Positions 19,665-26,903 of a DNA stretch of 64,000 nucleotides are shown here, piece by piece. The notes beneath the pieces are model-generated. The model was given only the letters and a program-made list of their open reading frames with translations, was not told the origin of the DNA and made no database searches. The stretch lies in the NCBI GenBank assembly GCA_003243425.1, contig QFQP01000025.1, forward strand, positions 1-64,000, in the 5' to 3' direction. The position numbers were made by a program, and so were the translations under genes. The stretch is from Archangium gephyra (GTDB taxonomy: Bacteria; Myxococcota; Myxococcia; Myxococcales; Myxococcaceae). Each line of letters opens with the position of its first letter. Positions within the stretch are counted from its first letter, which is position 1.

Positions 19665-21743
19665 ATGGCGGACTTCAAACTCGTCAGTGACTACGCGGCG
19701 CGCGGCGATCAACCGCGGGCGATCGAACAGCTCTCGAGCGGCGTGGTGCGTGGAGATCCGCATCAGGTGCTGCTCGGCGTGACCGGCTCCGGCAAGACGT
19801 TCACGATGGCCAACGTCATCGCCAACGCGAAGCGGCCGTCGTTGATCATCGCGCACAACAAGACGCTGGCGGCGCAGCTCTACGGCGAGTTCAAGCAGCT
19901 CTTCCCCGAGAACGCGGTCGAGTACTTCGTCAGCTACTACGACTACTACCAGCCCGAGGCGTACGTGCCGTCGTCTGACACGTACATCGAGAAGGACTCG
20001 TCGATTAACGAGCAGATCGAGCGCATGCGCCACTCGGCGACGCACTCGCTGCGCACGCGCGACGACGTGGTGATCGTCGCCTCGGTCTCGTGCATCTACG
20101 GCCTCGGTACGGCCCGCGCCTACGTCGAGATGGCGGTGCGGCTGGGCAAGGGTGACGAGCTCGGTCGCGACAAGGTCATGCGGCAGCTCGTGGACTGTCA
20201 GTACGAGCGCAACGACATGGACTTCCACCGCGGCACGTTCCGGGTGCGCGGCGACACGCTCGAGATCTTCCCCATCTACGAAGAGGAGCGCGCCATTCGC
20301 GTCGAGTTCTTCGGGGACACCGTGGACCGCATCAGCGAGTTCGATCCGCTGCGCGGGGTGACGATTGGTGAGATCCCCAAGATCACGATCTTCCCCGGCT
20401 CGCACTACGTGACCGAGCCCGAGCAACGTCACAAGGCGATTCAGACCATTCGCACCGAACTGCAGGAGACGCTCGCGGAGTTCCGCAGCCAGAACAAACT
20501 GGTCGAAGCGCAGCGGCTCGAGCAGCGCACGATGTTCGACCTCGAGATGATGGAGCAGCTCGGGTTCTGCAACGGCATCGAGAACTACTCGCGCCACCTG
20601 TCGGGGCGTTCGCCCGGTGAAGCGCCGCCGTGTCTGCTCGACTACTTCCCCAAGAACTTCCTGGTGTTCGTCGACGAATCGCACCAGACGATCCCGCAGA
20701 TCGGCGCGATGTTCCGCGGTGACCGTGCGCGCAAGGAGACGCTGGTCAACTTCGGGTTCCGCCTGCCGAGCGCGATCGACAATCGGCCGCTCAAGTTCAC
20801 CGAGTGGGAGGAGTTCAACAAACAGATCGTCTACGTGTCGGCGACGCCGTCGGAATACGAGATCAACAAGGCGCGCGGCGTGCTCGTCGAGCAGGTGATT
20901 CGCCCGACGGGCCTGCTGGACCCGGAAGTCGAGATTCGCAAGGCCGGAAATCAGGTCGACGATCTGCTCGAGGAGATTCGCGTTCGCGCCAAGAAGGGCG
21001 AGCGCGTGCTGGTCACGGTGCTCACCAAGCGCATGGCCGAGGATCTCACGGAGTACTACGCGGAGGTCGGTGTCCGGGTCCGGTATCTCCACGCGGACAT
21101 CGATGCCATCGAGCGCACGGCGATCATCCGCGACCTTCGGAAGGGTGTGTTCGACGTGCTGGTGGGCATCAACCTGCTGCGTGAAGGCCTCGACATTCCC
21201 GAGACGTCGCTGGTGGCGATTCTCGACGCCGACAAGGAAGGGTACCTGCGCTCGCACGTGTCGCTGATTCAGACCATGGGGCGCGCGGCGCGAAACGTGA
21301 CGGGCCGCGTGATTCTGTACGCCGACTCGATGACCGACTCGATGCGGAAGGCGCTCGACGAGACGGATCGCCGCCGCGAGATCCAGCGTCAGCACAACCT
21401 CGACAACGGCATCACCCCCACGCAGGTGAAGAAGGCGATCACCGACTTGTCGCAGTTCCTCTACGACGGCGACGCCATGGACTTGCCGCTCGCGGCGGAC
21501 GCGGGCGCGGTGGTGTTGTCGAAGCCGGAGATCGCCGAGCTCATCAAGAAGACCGAGAGCAGCATGATGGCGTTTGCGGACGAGATGGAGTTCGAGAAGG
21601 CCGCGTTGGAGCGTGACCGGCTCGTGTTGCTCAAGGAGATGGATATCGGCGTGAAGCCGGCGCTGAAGTCGTTGCTCAGCGAGCCGAAGGAAGAGAAGTC
21701 GCAGCGGAAGGCGCAGCCCAGGAAGTACCGGCGGAAGCGCTGA
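19665..21743 (+). CDS. uvrB: UvrABC excinuclease subunit B
   Basis: 692 residues. UvrB verifies damage delivered by UvrA and recruits UvrC. The Walker A motif GVTGSGKT is at 38-45; the beta-hairpin that clamps DNA is seen in VSYYDYYQPEAYVP near 88-101; Walker B is VFVDESH near 335-341. Superfamily 2 helicase motifs follow (LVTVLTKRMAEDLTEYY, YLHADIDAIER, GINLLREGLDIPE, QTMGRAARN). The C-terminal UVR motif, which contacts UvrC, is near 620-655 (MMAFADEMEFEKAALERDR), followed by a basic tail (KAQPRKYRRKR). uvrC is the next gene, 327 bases on. Confidence 0.97.
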   Translation: MADFKLVSDYAARGDQPRAIEQLSSGVVRGDPHQVLLGVTGSGKTFTMANVIANAKRPSLIIAHNKTLAAQLYGEFKQLFPENAVEYFVSYYDYYQPEAYVPSSDTYIEKDSSINEQIERMRHSATHSLRTRDDVVIVASVSCIYGLGTARAYVEMAVRLGKGDELGRDKVMRQLVDCQYERNDMDFHRGTFRVRGDTLEIFPIYEEERAIRVEFFGDTVDRISEFDPLRGVTIGEIPKITIFPGSHYVTEPEQRHKAIQTIRTELQETLAEFRSQNKLVEAQRLEQRTMFDLEMMEQLGFCNGIENYSRHLSGRSPGEAPPCLLDYFPKNFLVFVDESHQTIPQIGAMFRGDRARKETLVNFGFRLPSAIDNRPLKFTEWEEFNKQIVYVSATPSEYEINKARGVLVEQVIRPTGLLDPEVEIRKAGNQVDDLLEEIRVRAKKGERVLVTVLTKRMAEDLTEYYAEVGVRVRYLHADIDAIERTAIIRDLRKGVFDVLVGINLLREGLDIPETSLVAILDADKEGYLRSHVSLIQTMGRAARNVTGRVILYADSMTDSMRKALDETDRRREIQRQHNLDNGITPTQVKKAITDLSQFLYDGDAMDLPLAADAGAVVLSKPEIAELIKKTESSMMAFADEMEFEKAALERDRLVLLKEMDIGVKPALKSLLSEPKEEKSQRKAQPRKYRRKR

Positions 21744-22070
21744 GCCCCGCTCACTGACTCGAGAACCGCTTCGGTCTCGAGCAACACGTCGTGTTCCAGA
21801 AACGAAGAACGGTCCACCCATGCAGGCGCAGTCACCCAGTCCGTCGTCGATCGTGCTCGCTGATTTCGGCATCGGCGTGGCGGCCACCGTCGAGGTCGAT
21901 GACGAGTCGTCTCTCGGGGCACGCGGAATCGGCGAACCACTGCTGATCGGTCTGGCGCTTCCGCAGTTCCCGCGATCGTCCGAGGTTGTTCCGGCGACTT
22001 CTCATTCACCGAACGTTTTGCAGTCGGTGCGCGCTCGGGCACCTCTCCCCGCTGTCGCATGGAGAGGGCC
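21744..22070 (+). other. uvrB-uvrC intergenic stretch with tandem hairpins
   Basis: This 327-base gap carries two hairpins just after uvrB and otherwise no gene I can support. An 84-codon open frame starts at 21820 and runs into the uvrC start region, but its codon bias fades after about 50 codons, it has no ribosome site, and both strands stay open, so I do not call it. G+C falls slightly before the uvrC start. A promoter for uvrC probably lies here but I cannot place it. Confidence 0.5.
21758..21781 (+). terminator. Hairpin after uvrB, possible terminator
   Basis: CTCGAG-A-ACCG pairs with CGGT-CTCGAG around a CTT loop (ten base pairs, one bulged A), 15 bases after the uvrB stop. A second short hairpin, AACAC-GTC-GTGTT, follows at 21783-21795. 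Neither is followed by a T-tract, so they may stall or protect the transcript rather than end it. Confidence 0.4.
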
Positions 22071-24005
22071 ATGATTCAGGACAAGATCGACGCGCTCCCC
22101 AACCAGCCGGGCGTGTACCTGATGAAGGACCGCTCGGGCCGGATCATCTACGTCGGCAAGGCCGTCAACCTCCGCAACCGCGTGCGCAGCTACTTCACGC
22201 GCGCCGATTCACGCGCCTTCGTGCAGCTCCTCGACCGCGTCCTCGCCGACATCGAGACCGTCGTCGTGCGCAACGAGAAGGAGGCGTTGCTCCTCGAGAA
22301 CGAGCTCATCAAGAAGCACCGCCCGCGCTTCAACATTCAACTGCGCGACGACAAGCAGTACCTCTGTCTGCGCCTCGACATCGCGCACCCGTACCCGCGC
22401 CTCGAGACCGTTCGCCGCACCAGGCGTGACGGCGCGCGCTACTTCGGCCCGTACTCATCGGCTTCGTCGATTCGCGAGACGCTGCGGGTGGTGAACAAGT
22501 TCTTTCAGCTCCGCACGTGCACCGATCACATGCTGGAGAACCGCAAACGTCCGTGCCTGCTTCACCAGATCGGCCGTTGCCCCGCGCCGTGCGTCTTCCC
22601 GGTGCCCGAGACCGACTACCGCCGCAACGTCGACGCGGTGACGCTCTTCCTCGAAGGGCGTTCGGGGCCGCTGCTCGAGCAGCTCCGAGACCGCATGAAG
22701 AGCTCGGCGAAGAAGCTCGAGTTCGAAGAGGCGGCGCGCCTGCGCGATCAGATCATCGCCCTCGAGCGCAGCCTCGAACGTCAGACCGTCGCCACCACCG
22801 ACTCCATCGATCAGGACGTCTTCGGGCTCTACCGCCAGGCCGACAAGATCTGCATCTACATCCTCTTCGTGCGCGGAGGCCGCATCACCGGTGGCCGCCC
22901 GATGCACTCCACCAGCGAGTTCCCCGACGACGAACTCATCGAGTCGCTCGTCAACCAGTACTACGCCGACGAGAACTTCGTGCCGCGTGAAGTGCTGTTG
23001 CCCGCGGCGCCCGCCGAGCTCGAGCCGCTCGCCGAGCTGCTCAGTGAGCAGAAGGGCGAGAAGGTGCGTGTCTTCGTGCCGCAGCGCGGAGACAAGGTCG
23101 AACTGCTCGCGCTCGCCGCCCGCAACGCCGAGCGGTCCTTCAGCGAGCGCACGCGCACCCGCGAAGAGATCGAGCAGGTGCTCGAACGCCTCAAGGAGCG
23201 CCTGAACCTCTCGAAGCTCCCGCGTCGCATGGAGTGCTTCGACATCTCGCACTCGCAGGGCACGTCGATCGTCGCCTCGCAGGTCGCGAGCTTCGACACC
23301 GTGGCCGACCCCGCGAACTACCGCCGCTACAAGCTTAAGACCGTCACCCAGAACGACGACTTCGCGTCGATGCACGAGATCCTCACGCGGCGTTTCCGTC
23401 GCGGGCTCGAAGACGACGACTTGCCCGACCTCATCGTCATCGATGGTGGCAAGGGCCAGCTCGCCGCGGCGCACGCAGCGATGCGCGACATGAAGGTCGA
23501 AGGCGTCGACATGGTCGCGCTCGCCAAGAGTCGTGATCTCGACGTGGCCCTGCCCGACGAGGAAGTGAAGCGCAGCCCCGAGCGCGTGTTCCTGGTCGAT
23601 CGAAAAGACCCCATCGTGCTCCCGCAGACCTCACCGGAGCTCTTCGCGCTCACGCGACTGCGCGACGAAGCGCACCGGTTCGCGATCACCTTCCAGCGCA
23701 AGCTCAGCCGCAAGCGGGGCCTGCAATCGCAGCTCGATTCCGTGCCCGGCGTGGGCCCCACCCGGCGGCGCGCGTTGCTCACGCACTTTGGGAGTCTGAA
23801 GCGGCTCAAGGAGGCGAACGTCGCCGACATCGCGGCCGTGGAGTCGCTCGGACCCGCTGTCGCAGAACGCATCCACGCGTTCCTGCACGCGCCCACGAAC
23901 ACCGAAGTGGACGACGACGAAGGAGACGACGTGCGCGCGGCGTCGCTCGAAGATGCGGGCGGCGCAAACGACGTGCCGCCGTCGCCGCAAGGGAAAATAT
24001 CGTGA
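22071..24005 (+). CDS. uvrC: UvrABC excinuclease subunit C
   Basis: 644 residues from the ATG at 22071, chosen over the in-frame ATG at 22059 because GGAGAGG lies directly before it. UvrC makes both incisions around a lesion. The N-terminal GIY-YIG nuclease is at about 12-90 (PGVYLMKDRSGRIIYVGKA); a Cys-containing segment (KRPCLLHQIGRCPAPC) near 160-175 is typical of the family and may bind an iron-sulphur cluster. A UVR motif near 205-240 (AKKLEFEEAARLRDQI) pairs with UvrB. The RNase H-like 5' nuclease follows (RMECFDISHSQGTSIVAS, LIVIDGGKGQL, KDP), then a helix-hairpin-helix pair (LDSVPGVGPTRRRALL). A 30-residue acidic tail ends the protein. Confidence 0.96.
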   Translation: MIQDKIDALPNQPGVYLMKDRSGRIIYVGKAVNLRNRVRSYFTRADSRAFVQLLDRVLADIETVVVRNEKEALLLENELIKKHRPRFNIQLRDDKQYLCLRLDIAHPYPRLETVRRTRRDGARYFGPYSSASSIRETLRVVNKFFQLRTCTDHMLENRKRPCLLHQIGRCPAPCVFPVPETDYRRNVDAVTLFLEGRSGPLLEQLRDRMKSSAKKLEFEEAARLRDQIIALERSLERQTVATTDSIDQDVFGLYRQADKICIYILFVRGGRITGGRPMHSTSEFPDDELIESLVNQYYADENFVPREVLLPAAPAELEPLAELLSEQKGEKVRVFVPQRGDKVELLALAARNAERSFSERTRTREEIEQVLERLKERLNLSKLPRRMECFDISHSQGTSIVASQVASFDTVADPANYRRYKLKTVTQNDDFASMHEILTRRFRRGLEDDDLPDLIVIDGGKGQLAAAHAAMRDMKVEGVDMVALAKSRDLDVALPDEEVKRSPERVFLVDRKDPIVLPQTSPELFALTRLRDEAHRFAITFQRKLSRKRGLQSQLDSVPGVGPTRRRALLTHFGSLKRLKEANVADIAAVESLGPAVAERIHAFLHAPTNTEVDDDEGDDVRAASLEDAGGANDVPPSPQGKIS

Positions 24006-24043
24006 GGTTCCGAGGCTTTTTCGTTTGCCGCATCAGAAGGGTG

Positions 24044-24059
24044 GGCGATAGAAATCGCC
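24044..24059 (+). terminator. Hairpin after uvrC, possible terminator
   Basis: GGCGAT and ATCGCC pair around an AGAA loop, 38 bases after the uvrC stop and before the DUF507 gene. The flank is only mildly T-rich, so it may equally be a leader structure of the next gene. Confidence 0.3.
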
Positions 24060-24103
24060 TGCTTCCACTCTGACTTTGCAGACCTTTAGAGAGGCGAAGA
24101 ACC

Positions 24104-24622
24104 ATGCGGCTGTACCCCAAGCTCGTTCCCATTCTCGCTCGTGAGATCGTCCAGAAGCTGACGGCGGACAAGGACATCGAAGTCGAGCCGATTCGTGTTT
24201 CCGACGCCGAGATGGACCTCTCGGCCATCATGCGTGAGCACCTCGCCAACGAGGAGCGCGTGAACCAGGCGACCCGTGAGGCGCTCGAGCGTCGCGGCTA
24301 CGACTCGGCGAAGTTCAGCCAGGTGAAGCGCGAGATGGCCGACGTTCGCGGCTTCCTGCTCGGCGAAGACGGCATCGAGTTCGTCATCAACCAGATGCTC
24401 GAGTTCCTGCTCGTTTCGCGCAGCGTCGAGGAAGTGTTCTCGGACGACGCCACGATGCGCCCCAAGATTCTTCAGATCATGAAGAAGCACCTGGACATCG
24501 AGGACGACATCGACCGCGAAGCGCGTGGCCGCCTCAAGCACCTGCAGGAAGGTACCGGCGCGTTCGAGGTCGAGTACCAGAAGACCGTCGATCAGATTCG
24601 TCGCGCCCGCGGCCTCATCTGA
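24104..24622 (+). CDS. DUF507 family protein
   Basis: 172 residues, all helical, no signal peptide. The opening MRLYPKLVPILAREIVQKL and the charged, helix-rich body with IEDDIDREARGRLK match the DUF507 family, which is common in delta-proteobacteria and Myxococcota and has no established role. The two halves look alike in layout (each begins with a basic helix and ends in an acidic one), which hints at an internal duplication, but I cannot align them convincingly by eye. It stands alone, 98 bases after uvrC and 104 before the next gene. Confidence 0.8.
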   Translation: MRLYPKLVPILAREIVQKLTADKDIEVEPIRVSDAEMDLSAIMREHLANEERVNQATREALERRGYDSAKFSQVKREMADVRGFLLGEDGIEFVINQMLEFLLVSRSVEEVFSDDATMRPKILQIMKKHLDIEDDIDREARGRLKHLQEGTGAFEVEYQKTVDQIRRARGLI

Positions 24623-24726
24623 AGTGGCGTTTCGAGGTCGCGTTCTCGCCCTGAAATGGGGTTCGAGGACGCGGCCTTATCGTTCGGAAAATTGACGGTC
24701 TGGATCACGCCTGTAGCGTGATGTGC

Positions 24727-25083
24727 ATGTCGGCACTCCAGACTGCTACCGCGTTCCCGCTTTCGAAGTCAGTCGATGCGATTCGTGAGTCGGTGGATCG
24801 ACTCGAGAAGCTGCTTCCCGATCGCGAAGACTCGGCCATCGTTCTCGACTTCATCGAAGACGACCTGCGCGAGGGGCTCGACGCGATTTCAGAAGTCGAA
24901 GCGCACTTCACCGACATTCTCGACACCCTGCGCGCCGACAAGGTCACGCCCATCAAGTTGCTCGACGCTGCGGAGGACTTCCGCGTGCTCAACCGCATCG
25001 AGTACCTCATGGTGGTCGTCGCGCAGCTGCGGCGCAGGCTCAGTCAGGCCGCAGGCAAGATGCGCGAGCGTCCGGTGCGCTGA
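24727..25083 (+). CDS. Small helical protein of unknown function
   Basis: 118 residues from the ATG at 24727; GTG at 24718 and ATG at 24721 are alternative starts. Predicted to be almost entirely helical and acidic in the middle (DREDSAIVLDFIEDDLREGL), with a basic C-terminus (LRRRLSQAAGKMRERPVR). Codon bias is strong along the frame. No ribosome site is visible, but TTGACG at 24692-24697 lies where a -35 box would direct transcription to start almost at the ATG, so a leaderless message is possible. No family recognised. It converges on the DUF3108 pair with six bases between stops. Confidence 0.6.
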   Translation: MSALQTATAFPLSKSVDAIRESVDRLEKLLPDREDSAIVLDFIEDDLREGLDAISEVEAHFTDILDTLRADKVTPIKLLDAAEDFRVLNRIEYLMVVVAQLRRRLSQAAGKMRERPVR

Positions 25084-25089
25084 AGCGCT

Positions 25090-26022
25090 TCACCACTTGA
25101 TGTTGGCTTTGTTCTCGGCGCGGGTGTTCGCTTCGCCGGGGCGGCTGTAACCCTTCAGGGTGGCGCGCACGGCGCCGAACTCCATGACCCCGAGCGCAGC
25201 CAGCGGCAGGCGCCTGGCGTCGTCGCTCACCCACACGTGCACTTCGCGCCGCGCGTCGGGGAGATTCAACGGCGCCGCTTCGCCCTGCAGGTGCCACGTT
25301 TCGAACTCGCCGAGCGGGAGCGACACGTGCTCGCGCGGTTGCACGGTGCCCCACACGCGCCACACGCGTCGAATGCCGTACACGTCGAAGCACAGCCGCT
25401 GACCTTCCTTCACCGGAATGGACCGCAGGAGGTGCACGGCACCGGCCACGTCGCTCATGTCGTTGCCGTAGGGCAGTTGCGCGGTGGGGTACGTGCGGCC
25501 GTTGATGGTGTTGGTGAGGCTGGCGACGCGGTTCTTCATGGTCACGTCGGCGATGCGGTGCTGATCGTTTTCCCACGCGTCTTCGAAGTACCGCTGGCTG
25601 CGCAGCGTCTTCGGCGAGACCTCGGTGCGCGCCACCGCCTTCACCTTGCGCACCTTGCTGAAGAAGGTGTTGGTCTCGACGGAGATCTCGATGGGCAGCA
25701 CGCCGTCGCGAAGTGGCAGCGTGGTGATGCTCATCACTCCGGCGCGCGCGCCCATCGCGTCGAGGTCGTATTGCAGCGCTTCTCCCGGGCCGAAGGGGAG
25801 CGGCGACATCGTGGGGCCCATCGCCACGCACTCGGCATCGGCGGGGAAGGGCGTCTTCGGCTTCTTGAGTGCGCCTGCAGGTGCGCTCTGTGGAGGCGGC
25901 GCTGGCGCGGCGTTCCGGCGCGAAGGCGGCGGGGGCGGCTTCACGGTGGCGACCGCTGGCACCGGGGGCGTCGCAGCGATCGCCAGTGACGAGACCAACG
26001 ACATCAACGCAGCTCGCATCAT
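25090..26022 (-). CDS. DUF3108-family exported protein, second of a tandem pair
   Basis: 310 residues from the ATG at 26022. That ATG overlaps the stop of the upstream gene as ATGA, so the two are probably translationally coupled. After a signal peptide (LMSLVSSLAIAA) there is a Pro-rich linker (about 20-58) and then a DUF3108-type beta-rich domain: FGPGEALQYDLDAMGARAGVM, followed by alternating strands and PREHVSLPLGEFETWHLQ. Members are periplasmic proteins of unknown role in many Gram-negative bacteria. It shares the pattern 'FGPGE-x-x-x-Y-x-(V/L)-x-x-x-G-x-x-A-G' with the gene before it, so the pair are paralogues, this one having gained the linker. Confidence 0.82.
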   Translation of the reverse strand: MMRAALMSLVSSLAIAATPPVPAVATVKPPPPPSRRNAAPAPPPQSAPAGALKKPKTPFPADAECVAMGPTMSPLPFGPGEALQYDLDAMGARAGVMSITTLPLRDGVLPIEISVETNTFFSKVRKVKAVARTEVSPKTLRSQRYFEDAWENDQHRIADVTMKNRVASLTNTINGRTYPTAQLPYGNDMSDVAGAVHLLRSIPVKEGQRLCFDVYGIRRVWRVWGTVQPREHVSLPLGEFETWHLQGEAAPLNLPDARREVHVWVSDDARRLPLAALGVMEFGAVRATLKGYSRPGEANTRAENKANIKW

Positions 26023-26786
26023 TCGGCTCCCGGGTACACGCGGCCCTGCGCGTACTTCACGGCTTCGAGACGAATCTTGCCGAGCAGAAATTCGGCCTCT
26101 GCGCGGACGGGCAGCTGCTTCTCGTCGGCCGTGTAGAACAACGTCATCAGGCCCTTGGTGGCCAGCTTGCCGTTGAAGTCGCCGTTCACCGTGACGCGGA
26201 ACACTTCGAGCTCGCCCAGCGGTGTCTTCAACGTCTCGCGCGCCACCACCGTGGCCTGCATCCGGTAGTACCGGTTGCCCAGAAACACCGGCATCTCGTG
26301 GCGCTCGCCGACGACGAGCTGCTCGTTGCGGAGGCCGAAGCCGGCGGCCGCGAGGTCGAGCGTGCCCTGCTCGATGTCGTAACGAAGCTCGTACGGCGCC
26401 TGACCTTCGAGCTGCCTGGTGACGATGGCCTGGTTGTTCGCCGCGTCGTACTCGTAGCGCTCCTTCCGCTTCTTCCGGTTCTCGTTCACGAAGAAGTCCG
26501 CGCCCAGCGTGCGGCGATCCATCGGGTCCCAGTACGAGATGAAGCGGTCCTTCACCGGGAACACGCTGCCGAAGCTCGTCGTCTCTCCCACGCACACCAG
26601 CGGCCACACAGCGTGGCCAAATTGCTCCGTGGGCCAGCCCACGGTGAGCTGTGCGCGCCCAGCGACGAGCCCCAGGTAGCTCACCTCGTACTCGGTTTGC
26701 TCACCGGGCCCGAACACGCTCACCAGCTTCGAGTCGGCCATCGCAATGCTCGCCAGGAGCGCCATCCACAACGCGTGACGCAACAT
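26019..26786 (-). CDS. DUF3108-family exported protein, first of a tandem pair
   Basis: 255 residues with a signal peptide (MLRHALWMALLASIAMA) and GAGGAGG eight to nine bases before the ATG at 26786. The mature protein opens with VFGPGEQTEYEVSYLGLVAGRAQL, cited here as FGPGEQTEYEVSYLGLVAG, the DUF3108 signature start, and continues as a beta-rich barrel-like domain with TPLGELEVFRVTV and a final strand-turn KQLPVRAEAEFLLGKIRLE. Family function is unknown; a lipid- or glycan-handling role has been suggested only by its fold and location, which I cannot test. It is divergent from the esterase-like lipoprotein, with 117 bases between starts. Confidence 0.85.
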   Translation of the reverse strand: MLRHALWMALLASIAMADSKLVSVFGPGEQTEYEVSYLGLVAGRAQLTVGWPTEQFGHAVWPLVCVGETTSFGSVFPVKDRFISYWDPMDRRTLGADFFVNENRKKRKERYEYDAANNQAIVTRQLEGQAPYELRYDIEQGTLDLAAAGFGLRNEQLVVGERHEMPVFLGNRYYRMQATVVARETLKTPLGELEVFRVTVNGDFNGKLATKGLMTLFYTADEKQLPVRAEAEFLLGKIRLEAVKYAQGRVYPGAE

Positions 26787-26903
26787 GTTGTTCAGCCTCC
26801 TCGCCAGACACGAATGTCGTGGCGCACATGACTCGACTGTCAGCCGCTGCTGCTATTCAACCGTGATATTCCACGGCTTCTTTCGCCGCCCACCGAGGTC
26901 CTC

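Noticed and set aside
19518..21887. 789-codon frame antisense to uvrB
   Set aside because: Shadow of uvrB; the plus strand carries all UvrB motifs.
21820..22074. 84-codon plus-strand frame between uvrB and uvrC
   Set aside because: No ribosome site, bias fades in the second half, opposite strand equally open, no recognisable product.
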